A stretch of DNA of 64,000 nt from Brevibacterium zhoupengii (GTDB taxonomy: Bacteria > Actinomycetota > Actinomycetes > Actinomycetales > Brevibacteriaceae). The position numbers were made by a program, and so were the translations under genes. The stretch spans positions 3,038,001 through 3,102,000 of the forward strand of contig NZ_CP088298.1 of NCBI RefSeq assembly GCF_021117425.1, written 5' to 3'. Shown piece after piece: positions 23,550-32,146 of this stretch (within the stretch, counting starts at the first letter, position 1; each line of letters begins with the position of its first letter). The notes below the pieces were generated by a model. The model saw only the letters and a program-made list of their open reading frames with translations, did no database searches and was not told where the DNA came from.

Positions 23550-23629
23550 TCACTCGATGCCTGAGGTTGTCACTCGACGGGTGAGGTTGTCACTCGACGT
23601 AGGAAGTTGTCACTCGATGCGTGAGGAGA
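23550..23629. repeat. four 20-nt units spanning the stop codon of the 593-residue gene
   Basis: TCACTCGA recurs at 23550, 23570, 23590 and 23610, exactly 20 nt apart. The last copy is the true stop (minus strand TCGAGTGA). All four copies keep GAGTGA. Linkers vary but share CAACCTC or CAACTTC. Confidence 0.88.
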
Positions 23630-25391
23630 GCACGTTCCAATCGGTGGCCACGGCGCTGAGTTCGTCGCCGGTCTTCATCAGCACATACGGGTGGGCGGTG
23701 TCGACCTTGACGGTGTTGCCGTCCTTGTCATTGGTCTTCACTGCTTCGATGGTGTCGCCCAGGTCGACCGAGTAGTCGTCGGGGACCTCGATCGTCATGG
23801 TGCAGCGGACCTCGCCCATGCCGATCGCACCGTGTTCGGTGCTCAGCGTCATCGAGGTGAAGTCGAGCTTCTCATAGGGCTTGCAGGAGACGTCGACCTT
23901 CTCGAAGCCGGAGTCCTTGCCCCGCAGGTCGCCCAGATAGTCTCTGAAATCCTTGAACCCGCCTTCCTTCAGCCCATCGGCATCGGCTTTGCCGGCCTTG
24001 CCATCAACGAGGAATGACGATACTTGGTCCGCGGTCGCCGTCATATCCTTATCGAATCCCTCAGGGCCGGTCTTGACCGCTCCCTGCCCGTCAGCCATCA
24101 GCGTCGGCATCTGATCGGTCGGGATGTAGGAGGCGGTGCGAACGATCGGATCGGCCGCTGCCGACTCGCGAGTCACCAGCTGCACCTGCGTGAGCTTTTT
24201 GTCGCCCTTGCTGGTGCCGAATGCGTAGAACCACATCGGATATTCGGTGAAGCTCGGGCTGCCGGCGACGACCTCGCTGAAGTTGGGTGCCCGCAGCTTC
24301 TGCTTCGCCTTCTCCGCGATCTGCATCTGTGCGCGAGTGTGATCGATCAGGGGCTCGCCCTGAATCTTCTCCAGGTCGGTGCCGCCGTCTTTGAGAGTCT
24401 CGTCGAGAGCCTCGGTGTAGCCGGTCATGAAATCCCCGGCCTCGCCCGGGCGCATCGCCGTGCGCTCATAGGGGGTGATGTCGGGGCTGTGCGGCTGAGC
24501 CACGGGCAGTGCGCTGCACCCGCTCAAGGCCAGGCCCGAAGTCAGCGCTGCGGCGGTGACCGCGCGCATGGATCGTCTGCCGCGCGCGCTCTGGCGCCGA
24601 GGTGGCGCTGCGTTCGTCCCGGCAGGTTTCTTCACGAGGCGCGAGCTCTGCACACGTCCTGTGTTCGTCCCGTCGGCGAACGTCCCGTCGGTATCCGTTC
24701 CGCCGCCGCTGCCAGAACCTGGACCTGAGCTGCGGCGGCTGGGGCGGGCCTTCGTAGTCTTCTTCTCCGGTCGGATGCGGCCGTGGAACCAGCGCAGGAA
24801 GAAGTAGGCGCCGAATCCGGCCAAGATGATGCCCAGAGCGATACCGATGAGGCTCAATGCCAGGACTCCTTCCACACGCATCTTCATCGAGACCGTGGTG
24901 CCGTCAAGGCTTTCGCCCTCGTTCGCTGCCGAGATGACGAGGACCTGGGGGTCGGCATCGAGGTCGAAGGTCTTCGCGACCTTCTCCCCCGTGTCCTTGC
25001 TGATCCACCAGTCCCGGTCCGTGATCGTGGCTTCCGGTTCGGCATCGCCGGGGATGTACCTGTGCTCGAGTGTGTTGGGGAACTCGACGTTGCTGACCTG
25101 TTCCTGTGCCACTCCGTCGAGGATGCTGTCGGTGTCGACGCCGTTCGCGGTGCCGACGAACAGTTCCGTGCCCTCGGAATTCTCGGCCTCAACGGTGACG
25201 CTGGTGCCCGAATAGGGCACGATCGCCTCGTCGAGGACGACGGCGTAGGCGCCGTCCTTGACAGTGAAGGGTTCGGACTCGGTGACCTCGTCGGTGCCGA
25301 CGACGGACAGAGCGGAGACAACCAGAACTGCCACGATCACCGCTGCAAGCGCGAACAGAATGGCTGTGGTGAGACGGATTCTCTGGATCAG
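23610..25391 (-). CDS. membrane protein with internal lipoprotein signal (paralog of 26522-28141)
   Basis: 593 residues from CTG 25391: this codon overlaps the previous stop by 4 nt (CTGA), has GAGGG 7 nt upstream, and gives a proper signal anchor MIQRIRLTTAILFALA. The next start, GTG 25340, would begin inside the hydrophobic helix. Layout: helix ~7-31, exported domain ~32-173, helix ~174-200, basic and Gly/Ser-rich cytosolic linker, then ARGRRSMRAVTAAALTSGLA ending in lipobox LSGC (C292), then a ~300-residue exported domain. Signal peptidase II could release a C-terminal lipoprotein. Family unknown. Confidence 0.8.
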   Translation of the reverse strand: MIQRIRLTTAILFALAAVIVAVLVVSALSVVGTDEVTESEPFTVKDGAYAVVLDEAIVPYSGTSVTVEAENSEGTELFVGTANGVDTDSILDGVAQEQVSNVEFPNTLEHRYIPGDAEPEATITDRDWWISKDTGEKVAKTFDLDADPQVLVISAANEGESLDGTTVSMKMRVEGVLALSLIGIALGIILAGFGAYFFLRWFHGRIRPEKKTTKARPSRRSSGPGSGSGGGTDTDGTFADGTNTGRVQSSRLVKKPAGTNAAPPRRQSARGRRSMRAVTAAALTSGLALSGCSALPVAQPHSPDITPYERTAMRPGEAGDFMTGYTEALDETLKDGGTDLEKIQGEPLIDHTRAQMQIAEKAKQKLRAPNFSEVVAGSPSFTEYPMWFYAFGTSKGDKKLTQVQLVTRESAAADPIVRTASYIPTDQMPTLMADGQGAVKTGPEGFDKDMTATADQVSSFLVDGKAGKADADGLKEGGFKDFRDYLGDLRGKDSGFEKVDVSCKPYEKLDFTSMTLSTEHGAIGMGEVRCTMTIEVPDDYSVDLGDTIEAVKTNDKDGNTVKVDTAHPYVLMKTGDELSAVATDWNVLSSRIE

Positions 25392-26338
25392 AACAAGGCC
25401 CTCATCAATGCTGTGCGTGCCTTGGTCACGGCCGGATCATCCGCACCCAGGACTTCGAAGAGTTCGAGAACCCGCAGACGCAGCGCTTCCTTCTCATCAC
25501 CGGCGCTGACGCGGATCAGTGAGATCAGTCGGTTGAAGGCGCTGCTCGGGTTGCCGCCGACGATCTCGGCGTCGGCTGCTGCCTTGGCCGCCTCGGGGTC
25601 CTTCGGGTTCGCATCTGCGGCGGCGACGAGCTGCTGCGGATCGGCGTCGATGAGGCGGCGTCCCAATCCGGCACGAGCGAGACCGAACTTGGCCTCCTCA
25701 TCGGCCGGAGACGCAGCCAGCGCTGCCTTGAACAGGGACTCGGCAGTATCGAAGTCACCCCGGTCCAGTGCCTCTTCAGCCTCGGGATGGGCAGGACCGG
25801 CCGGTTCCTGCTCGGCTCCGGCAACGACGGCATGCCCGGTGACGCCGTTTTCGCCGGCGAGTTTGAGCAGCTCATCGAAGTAGGCCTTGACCTGCGCCTC
25901 GGGCAGTGCGCTCTGGAACAGAGGCACGGGCTGGCCCTTGACGATGGCGATGACGTTCGGGATCGATTCGACGCCGAAGGCCTGCTGCAGGCGTGGGTTC
26001 GCATCAACGTCGACTCGTGCCAAGACCAGACGGCCGCCGAAGGATTCGACGATGCGCTCGACGATCGGTGAGAGCTGCTTTCCCTGATCGCTCCATTCCG
26101 CCTGCAGGTCGATGACGACGGGAACGCGATCCGAGATCGCGACGACGTCGTTGAAGCTGGCTTCGTCGACGTCGAATGCCAGGGCCGGCACCGGCACCGC
26201 ATTCGGGTCCGCGGCGGCTCCTGCGGACTGACCCGGTCCACCGGTCTTCTCCTCATGGGGCAGGTTCTTGCTGCGCACCGCGGACAGGTCGAGTCCCTGG
26301 TTGGGCTGCGTGTTGTCCTGCGAGGGATCCATTGACAC
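25388..26338 (-). CDS. YbbN-like thioredoxin/TPR protein
   Basis: 316 residues from GTG 26338 (GGAGACC just upstream). An Ala/Pro/Gly-rich N-terminus precedes a thioredoxin fold at ~65-165 in which the CxxC active site is replaced (LQAEWSDQGKQLSP), so it is redox-silent. A TPR-type helical C-terminus follows (GDFDTAESLFKAALAASPAD and similar). E. coli YbbN/CnoX-type proteins are chaperone-holdases that lack a normal CxxC. The gene sits between the two internal-lipobox paralogs and is translationally coupled to the second. Confidence 0.88.
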   Translation of the reverse strand: MSMDPSQDNTQPNQGLDLSAVRSKNLPHEEKTGGPGQSAGAAADPNAVPVPALAFDVDEASFNDVVAISDRVPVVIDLQAEWSDQGKQLSPIVERIVESFGGRLVLARVDVDANPRLQQAFGVESIPNVIAIVKGQPVPLFQSALPEAQVKAYFDELLKLAGENGVTGHAVVAGAEQEPAGPAHPEAEEALDRGDFDTAESLFKAALAASPADEEAKFGLARAGLGRRLIDADPQQLVAAADANPKDPEAAKAAADAEIVGGNPSSAFNRLISLIRVSAGDEKEALRLRVLELFEVLGADDPAVTKARTALMRALF

Positions 26339-26400
26339 GTGGTCTCCTTTGTTGCGGGAAGTGCGAATTCGTACGGTACGTCTCGTCCGGAACTCTACAG

Positions 26401-26535
26401 TTCAGACGGCGTTGATGACATCCAGTTTAGAACGTATCGACATCGTCGGGCCTGCACTCACTTCAGATCGCAGTGCCCGCGACCATTTCAGGTCGCCGGG
26501 CCTGCGACCCTTCAGTTCGGACTATTCCAGTTCAG
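26401..26535. repeat. irregular repeats after the 539-residue gene
   Basis: TTCAG-type cores occur at 26401, 26426 (TTTAG), 26462, 26487, 26511 and 26531, spaced 20-36 nt. Two longer copies share CGGGCCTGC. The stop codon lies between the last two cores. Less regular than the other gene-end repeats. Confidence 0.5.
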
Positions 26536-28141
26536 CGCCGCTGAGAGTCTCCAGTCCGCCGATGAGGCGCACCTTGCCATCCTTGGGCACGAGGAACGTC
26601 AGGACCTGGGTCGTCTTCGTCGTCACCGGCTGCTGGGTGCTGTCGGATCCTGTCAGCTCCTTCTGCGGGCTGGACAGCGTCAGGGTTCCGGTCCGGCCGT
26701 CGACCGATTCCGGAGAGATCGTCGACTCGGCCTCGACGACTCCCGTGACGACGGCGGAATCATCAGCAGTGCCCTGCGCAACGATCTCCTTGCCCGGGGT
26801 GTACTTGTACTTGACCTCGGCCTTGCCTTCTTCGGCACTCTGCTTCTGCGCCTGCTGGTTCTTCCAGATCGACTTCGAGAAGTCATCGGACTCGAACTTC
26901 TTCGCTTCCTTCGAAGCCTTCCCCGAACCCAGTGCCTTGGCGTATTCGGACACGGCCTTCTCCGGTGTCATCGCAAAGTCCTTGGACTTCGGATCGAGAA
27001 GTGCCGAACCCTGCCTGGCATCGGGAATCTCCGGCAGCTCCGTACCCGGGACCAGCTGGGTCTGCGACCACAGCTTGTAGTCGGCCCGTGGGTCCTCCTG
27101 GGTCAGGACCAGAAGCTGAGTGTCCTTGCCCGCCGAGGTGACGAGGCTGGTCATGCGCGGCCAGGAGTCGGTGGCCGCGGTGTAGTTCACGACGACCTTC
27201 TCATTGGCCACTGCCGGTGGAAGCTTCTGCTTCTCGACCTTCTCCTTCACCTTATAGGCATCCTCGCGCTGCTGCAGGGCAGGTCCTGCAGCGGCCTTCT
27301 TCAGATCGGAGCTGGAGGTCTTCTTGTCTGCGGCCTTGATGTCTTCGGCCACGGAGTCGAGGATCCGTTTGGCCTGATCATCGTTGACGCCGGCTGCGGC
27401 AGAGCTCGGCGCTTCCGAGGGTTCCGGCTTAGGCAGCTCTTCGGGACCACAGGCGCTCAGTGCCAGAACCGGAACGATCGCAAATGCGGTTCCGTATTCT
27501 GCCAGCTTCTTGCGGCGTTCCTGACGGGCCGTGCGTCGGTTCTTCTCCTTCTTCGCGCTCTTGCGGTTGAAGAAGAGGACGACGATGCCGCCGATGAACA
27601 GTGCCCCGCCGATGATCATGAGAGGAAGAGCCCAAGGGGTCTCGGCGTGGTTGGGCCAGGAGATGGTGACGGTCTTGACGTCGCCGGGTTCACCGCTGCC
27701 TGCGATGAGGAATCCGGTCCGGTTCGCGTCATCGGTCCAGTCAAGCTTCACCGTGTCTGTTCCGGTGACTTCGGAGGTCCAGAGATCGGCACCGGCAGGG
27801 TTGGGAACCTTCGCCTTGCCGTCCTGGGCCTTCACGGTCAGTTTGCCTTCGGGGGCGAGACCGGTCACATGAGCCGAGGCTGAGTCGCCCACCCAGGCTT
27901 CGACGTTCTCGGCTGGTGCCTGAGCGATCGTCAGATCGCCGGAGCCCTTGACCTCAAGAGTTGCGGGGGTTTCGTAGAGATTGAGCATCCCGGGGTCGAC
28001 GACGACGGCCGGTGTCTCCGCATCGATCTCTGCGGTCGCGGTGATCTGGTCGTCCGGCGCCCACAGGGTCTTCTGCAGAATTCCGAGGCCTCCGACAACG
28101 ACGCCCACCACCATGAGAATCACAGCTAGTGTGTAGCGCAC
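26522..28141 (-). CDS. membrane protein with internal lipoprotein signal (paralog of 23610-25391)
   Basis: 539 residues from GTG 28141 with GAGGGAAGGG upstream. Same design as its paralog: signal-anchor helix ~4-24, exported domain to ~168, helix ~170-192, a strongly basic cytosolic loop (FNRKSAKKEKNRRTARQERR), then helix GTAFAIVPVLALSACG with a lipobox LSAC at C231, and an acidic/Pro-rich tether leading to a ~300-residue exported domain. The C-terminal domains of the pair align around LLVLTQEDPRAD / VQLVTRESAAAD. There is no ATG near the internal signal, so separate translation is unlikely. Function unknown. Confidence 0.8.
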   Translation of the reverse strand: MRYTLAVILMVVGVVVGGLGILQKTLWAPDDQITATAEIDAETPAVVVDPGMLNLYETPATLEVKGSGDLTIAQAPAENVEAWVGDSASAHVTGLAPEGKLTVKAQDGKAKVPNPAGADLWTSEVTGTDTVKLDWTDDANRTGFLIAGSGEPGDVKTVTISWPNHAETPWALPLMIIGGALFIGGIVVLFFNRKSAKKEKNRRTARQERRKKLAEYGTAFAIVPVLALSACGPEELPKPEPSEAPSSAAAGVNDDQAKRILDSVAEDIKAADKKTSSSDLKKAAAGPALQQREDAYKVKEKVEKQKLPPAVANEKVVVNYTAATDSWPRMTSLVTSAGKDTQLLVLTQEDPRADYKLWSQTQLVPGTELPEIPDARQGSALLDPKSKDFAMTPEKAVSEYAKALGSGKASKEAKKFESDDFSKSIWKNQQAQKQSAEEGKAEVKYKYTPGKEIVAQGTADDSAVVTGVVEAESTISPESVDGRTGTLTLSSPQKELTGSDSTQQPVTTKTTQVLTFLVPKDGKVRLIGGLETLSGAELE

Positions 28142-28334
28142 GTACGAACCCTTCCCTCAACAAAGTGTCTTCTGACCCCACGTTCACCCGTGGGACAGTC
28201 CAAGTTTAAGTCACTGAGCGCCGATTGGTTTTGTGCGTGTACTCAGCGTGTGTCGACGCGCACAGCTGACGGTGTGGTGGTGCGCACAGCCAGGGGAAAT
28301 GCTCAGCCCCGCCCCTCTGCTCTAAGCTGGAGTG

Positions 28335-28940
28335 GTGAGCAACGACAAAATTGTGTGGATCGACTGTGAAATGACCGGCCTCGACGAAGTCAGGGATGAG
28401 CTCATCGAAGTGGCGGCTGTCATCACCGACTTCGACCTCAACCCCCTCGACGAGGGCATCGACATCGTCATCAAACCCTCCGCCTCGGCGCTGGAGAACA
28501 TGAACGACTTCGTCACCAAGATGCACACGAGTTCCGGGCTCATCACCGAACTCGATGCAGGCACAACGGTCGCCGAGGCGCAGACTCAGGTGCTCGATTA
28601 CATCAAGAAGCACGTCCCAGAGGCCGGCAAGGCGCCCCTGGGCGGCAACTCGGTGGGCACCGACAAGGTGTTTTTGAACAAGCAGATGCCCGAGCTCGTC
28701 GAGCACCTCCACTACCGGATCATCGACGTGTCCTCGATCAAGGAACTGAGCAAGCAGTGGTTCCCCCGCGCCTACTTCCAGTCCCCTGAGAAACACGGCG
28801 GCCACCGCGCCCTCGGCGACATCCTCGACTCCATCGTCGAACTCCAGTACTACCGCAAGGCCGTCTTCTCGGCTGAAGGCCCGACCTCCGACGAGGCGAA
28901 ATCCATCGCCGCCGAGGTCAGCGCCAGCGTCTCCCGCTGA
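28335..28940 (+). CDS. orn: oligoribonuclease
   Basis: 201 residues from GTG 28335 (GTG 28332 is one codon earlier). This 3'-5' exonuclease degrades 2-5 nt RNA fragments and linear c-di-nucleotides (pGpG). DEDDh motifs: IVWIDCEMTGLD (D10, E12), a central Asp in the SIKELSKQW neighbourhood, and the His/Asp of GGHRALGDILDSI. The length is normal for the family. TAAGCT lies 6 nt before GTG 28335, suggesting a leaderless transcript. Confidence 0.96.
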   Translation: MSNDKIVWIDCEMTGLDEVRDELIEVAAVITDFDLNPLDEGIDIVIKPSASALENMNDFVTKMHTSSGLITELDAGTTVAEAQTQVLDYIKKHVPEAGKAPLGGNSVGTDKVFLNKQMPELVEHLHYRIIDVSSIKELSKQWFPRAYFQSPEKHGGHRALGDILDSIVELQYYRKAVFSAEGPTSDEAKSIAAEVSASVSR

Positions 28941-28999
28941 CTGGCCCGAGCATCACCGCCGGACTGGCCCGAGCATCACCCTCTGACTGGCCGAGTGCC
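28941..28999 (+). repeat. 23-nt tandem units immediately after the orn stop
   Basis: CTGGCCCGAGCATCACC occurs at 28941 and 28964, exactly 23 nt apart, followed by a shortened third copy CTGGCCGAGTGCC at 28987. The units are preceded by CGCTGA (the orn stop), CCGGA and CTCTGA respectively. Confidence 0.85.
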
Positions 29000-29002
29000 A
29001 TT

Positions 29003-29016
29003 CGCCGTCTTCGGCG
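29003..29016 (+). terminator. small hairpin after orn
   Basis: CGCCG-TCTT-CGGCG, a short stem-loop with a stable tetraloop, sits between the orn repeats and the ArsR gene. A weak terminator at best. Confidence 0.3.
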
Positions 29017-29026
29017 TTGATGTGAA

Positions 29027-29042
29027 ATGATGATTCCATCAT
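29027..29042. promoter_or_regulatory. palindrome overlapping the ArsR start codon
   Basis: ATGATG-ATTC-CATCAT, 6-bp arms with a 4-nt spacer, ends inside the ATG of the ArsR gene. It is a plausible autoregulatory operator for the ArsR-SulP operon. Confidence 0.45.
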
Positions 29043-29463
29043 GCCATTAAGTCACGGACAGCGTCCCCTCTATGAGGTCAAGGCCAACCTGTTCAAAGGG
29101 TTGGCCCACCCCTACCGAATCCGCATCCTCGAGCTCCTCGCCGGCGCCGCAGAGGTCAGCGTCACCGACCTGCAGGCCGAGACCGAGCTCGAAGCCTCCC
29201 ACCTCTCCCAGCACCTCGCCGTTCTCCGCCGACATCGCCTGGTCGAATCCGAACGTCGAGCCAGCCACGTCTACTACCGCCTGTCCGACCAGCGCACAGC
29301 GGAGCTCCTCTCTGTGGCCCGGTCGCTGCTGCTGTCGATGCTCGAAGACGACGAGGGGCGCCTCGCCGAGGCCCAGACGCTGCCGCAGATTCCAGGTGGT
29401 CCTGCCACCTCGGGCAGAGTTGCGCCCACAGCCGGCCCTGTCACCAGCGAGCCGGCGCAGTGA
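29041..29463 (+). CDS. ArsR family transcriptional regulator
   Basis: 140 residues. A compact winged helix: FKGLAHPYRIRILELLAGA, recognition region VTDLQAETELEASHLSQHLA and wing ESERRASHVYYRLSD. The cysteine metal sites of ArsR/SmtB metal sensors are absent, so the signal is probably not arsenite or zinc. The last codons overlap the SulP start by 4 nt, linking it to anion transport; similar ArsR-SulP pairs occur in actinobacteria. The C-terminal ~35 residues are Pro/Thr/Gly rich and probably disordered. Confidence 0.92.
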   Translation: MPLSHGQRPLYEVKANLFKGLAHPYRIRILELLAGAAEVSVTDLQAETELEASHLSQHLAVLRRHRLVESERRASHVYYRLSDQRTAELLSVARSLLLSMLEDDEGRLAEAQTLPQIPGGPATSGRVAPTAGPVTSEPAQ

Positions 29464-31154
29464 GTGCGCCCAGCACCGCCTCGGCGGCCCTGCTCAGCAC
29501 GCTCAGACGAGCACGCTCTCTGCTGCCTCGCGTCTCCGACTACAGCGAGACTCGCCGCTCGTGGCCGCGGGACCTCCTCGCCGGTGTCACCGTCGGCATC
29601 GTCGCGCTTCCGTTGGCACTCGGCTTCGGCGTCAGCTCGGGACTCACCGCGGAACAGGGGCTGATCACTGCAATCGTGGCGGGTCTGCTCGCGGCGATCT
29701 TCGGTGGCTCGCATGTGCAGATCTCGGGACCGACAGGCGCCATGGCCGTCGTGCTCGTGCCCATCGTCGCCACCCAGGGCGCCGAGGCGGTGGTTGCGGT
29801 CACGCTCATCGCCGGGATCATCGTCGTCGCGGCCGGCCTATTGCGTCTGGGCCGTGCCGTGTCGTTCATTCCCTGGCCCGTGATCGAGGGATTCACCCTG
29901 GGGATCGCGGCCATCATCTTCTTGCAGCAGGTCCCCTTCGTCACCACGCCGAGAGACTCACAGCCCGGAGAGCACAGCACGAATGCGCTCCTCGCGGCCG
30001 TTCAGCTCATCGGTGAGGCCGACTGGTCGTACATGCCCTATTCGCTGACGGCAGTTGCGATCGTCGTCGCATGCATGGTCCTGGCACCGAAGATCCATTC
30101 CTCGATCCCAGGCTCTCTCGTCGGCATCATCATCGTCACGGTCCTCGCCGCACTCATTCCCAACCCCCTCGCGACCATCGGGGAAATTCCACGCTCGCTG
30201 CCGCTGCCGTCGATTCCGAGCATCGATCTCGGCGCCATCGGCGGACTGCTGCCGGCAGCAGGGACGATCGCTGCCTTGGCGGCCATCGAATCGCTGCTCT
30301 CAGCGCGGGTGGCCTCCTCGATGTCGGAGTCGGGCGCCTACAGTCCCGATCGGGAACTGGTCGGACAGGGAATCGCGTCCATCGGCTCCTCACTCTTCGG
30401 CGGCATGCCCGCGACCGGTGCCATCGCGCGCACCTCGGTCAATATCCGTGCCGGTGGTCGCACCAGGCTCGCCTCGATCGTCCACGCTCTCGTGCTCCTG
30501 GCCATCGTTCTCGCCGCGGCCGCCCCCGTAGGGCATATCCCGCTAGCGGCCCTGGGCGGAGTCCTCTTCGTCACCGCGGTGCGCATGGTTCATCTGACCA
30601 CGGTGCGTGCCATCATGCGTTCGACGCGCTCCGATGCGGTCGGCTTCGTCATCACCGCACTCATCACTATCTCGTTCGACCTCATCATTGCCGTCGGAAT
30701 CGGTATGGTGGTGGCCGCAGCGTTCGCCCTGCGCAACCTGTCCCGGGCCACCGGAGTCACGATCGAAGAGGTCTCCGCCGCCGATTCCGCCGATCCAGGC
30801 GATGACTCGATCTCGATCGTGCGCTTCGATGGACCTCTGTTCTTCGCCTCCTCGGACCGGGTCTTCGACGAAGTCATGGAACTCGACGGAATCGTCGTGG
30901 TGATCCTGCGGATGTCCCAGCTCGAGCTCGTTGATGCGTCCGGCGCGCGGATCCTCGCCGAGGTGGTGCACACCTTCGAACGCCGCGGGATCACGGTCCT
31001 CATCAAGGGCGTCAAGGACTCCCATGTCGATCTGTTCCGTCACGTCGGCGTACTCAGCGCGCTCAGGCACAACAAGCACCTCTTCGATGACCTGCCCAGT
31101 GCGATCGAGCATGCTCGCTCACACGTGAAGCGGGCCTCGACTGGCTCCCGCTGA
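29460..31154 (+). CDS. SulP family anion transporter with STAS domain
   Basis: 564 residues. The membrane part (~residues 35-425) has the SLC26/SulP landmarks: DLLAGVTVGIVALPLALGFG in helix 1, FGGSHVQISGPTGAMAVVL in helix 3 and MPATGAIARTSVNIRAGGRT in helix 10. A C-terminal cytosolic STAS domain (~440-545) includes LVDASGARIL. Substrates in the family are sulfate, bicarbonate or dicarboxylates; the control gene does not settle which. GTG start overlaps the ArsR stop. Confidence 0.95.
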   Translation: MSAPSTASAALLSTLRRARSLLPRVSDYSETRRSWPRDLLAGVTVGIVALPLALGFGVSSGLTAEQGLITAIVAGLLAAIFGGSHVQISGPTGAMAVVLVPIVATQGAEAVVAVTLIAGIIVVAAGLLRLGRAVSFIPWPVIEGFTLGIAAIIFLQQVPFVTTPRDSQPGEHSTNALLAAVQLIGEADWSYMPYSLTAVAIVVACMVLAPKIHSSIPGSLVGIIIVTVLAALIPNPLATIGEIPRSLPLPSIPSIDLGAIGGLLPAAGTIAALAAIESLLSARVASSMSESGAYSPDRELVGQGIASIGSSLFGGMPATGAIARTSVNIRAGGRTRLASIVHALVLLAIVLAAAAPVGHIPLAALGGVLFVTAVRMVHLTTVRAIMRSTRSDAVGFVITALITISFDLIIAVGIGMVVAAAFALRNLSRATGVTIEEVSAADSADPGDDSISIVRFDGPLFFASSDRVFDEVMELDGIVVVILRMSQLELVDASGARILAEVVHTFERRGITVLIKGVKDSHVDLFRHVGVLSALRHNKHLFDDLPSAIEHARSHVKRASTGSR

Positions 31155-31196
31155 GCCGACGTGGATGCCAGCCTGGGGCCGACGTGGATGCCAGCC
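31155..31196 (+). repeat. two 23-nt-spaced copies after the SulP stop
   Basis: A perfectly repeated 19-mer GCCGACGTGGATGCCAGCC starts at 31155, directly after the TGA, and again at 31178. Confidence 0.8.
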
Positions 31197-31209
31197 CTGC
31201 TACAGTGAC

Positions 31210-32130
31210 TCAGCTGGTCTTCTTGGCCGGCTGGGCGAAGACCGACGCGGGGAAGGCTCCCGACTGAGCCAGGACCTTGATCAGGCTGCGGCTCGGGGAC
31301 ACGAGCGCCTCGATCTCCTCATCGGAGAGGACTGACCAGGCTGCGGCCACGGTGCCGTCGGTGAGCTGTTCGACCTGCTCCTTGAGATCGCGTCCGGCAT
31401 CAGTGATCGCCGGCAGATCGAATCCGCGCTCGTCCTCGCCGACGGTGATGAGACCGGCCTCGGCCAGGCGCGTCTGTGCGCTCTTCCATTCTTCGTCGGT
31501 GTATCCGCGGGTCTTCTGTGCCGCACGAGGTTTGAACGAGGCGCCCGTGGCGACATCGAGCAGGAGGGCGTCGATGCCCGGCACACCTGTTGTCACCAGT
31601 GAGGCCACGTGGCCGTCACCGCGGAACTCTCGGGCGATGGTCGCCACGCCCCACAGCCGCTCGAACGCTGTGTTCGGCTGGTGGGCAGTCAGTGCGTCGG
31701 CGGTGGCCTGAGCCAAGACTCGGCCCGAGAAGTCCATGTTCTCCAGCACCGGCGCCACAGCGGTCGCGACCTCCGTGGCCGCCTCGGTGAGCAGGGCGAT
31801 GTCCTCACGGGAGTCGAAGAGCTCGGACATGAATGCGGCCACCGCGTCGAAGCGCGCCTGCACCATGGTCTCCGGTGAGGCAGTGTCCCAGATCTTCGGG
31901 AACTGGGTCGAGAGGAAGGCATGTGAGTAGTTGTAGTAGGCGGCGCTGACCACCCCGGCATTCACGCGCCCCAGCGGAGCCGATCGTCCGGCCAGGTTCC
32001 CTTCGACTCCGGGTTCGAGTCCGTGTTTGGCATATTCCCGGCCCACGGTCTCGGAGAAGTACATGGCCGAGTGGAACGAGTTGAGGCGGGAAGAGATGGT
32101 CCTGATGTTCTGCGTGCGCTGCGAGTTCAT
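31210..32130 (-). CDS. SCO6745-family protein
   Basis: 306 residues from ATG 32130 (AGGA 8 nt upstream); the open frame extends to 32613 but only antisense to lldR. It matches the actinobacterial SCO6745 family as I recall it: NSFHSAMYFSETVGREYAKHG, then GRSAPLGRVNAGVVSAAYYN and the helical-bundle text HVASLVTTGVPGIDALLLDV, with a MarR-like winged helix toward the C-terminus (YTDEEWKSAQTRLAEAGLI). Probably a cytosolic regulator-like protein. It converges with SulP and lies directly downstream of the LldR gene. Confidence 0.8.
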   Translation of the reverse strand: MNSQRTQNIRTISSRLNSFHSAMYFSETVGREYAKHGLEPGVEGNLAGRSAPLGRVNAGVVSAAYYNYSHAFLSTQFPKIWDTASPETMVQARFDAVAAFMSELFDSREDIALLTEAATEVATAVAPVLENMDFSGRVLAQATADALTAHQPNTAFERLWGVATIAREFRGDGHVASLVTTGVPGIDALLLDVATGASFKPRAAQKTRGYTDEEWKSAQTRLAEAGLITVGEDERGFDLPAITDAGRDLKEQVEQLTDGTVAAAWSVLSDEEIEALVSPSRSLIKVLAQSGAFPASVFAQPAKKTS

Positions 32131-32146
32131 GGTGCCCATCCTATGG

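Noticed and set aside
28206..28805. A minus-strand 199-residue frame opposite orn
   Set aside because: It is the antisense shadow of orn, whose DEDD motifs are complete on the plus strand.
29041..31154. An arsenic-resistance function for the ArsR-led operon
   Set aside because: The ArsR protein lacks the metal-binding cysteines and the partner is a SulP anion transporter, so arsenite sensing is not supported.
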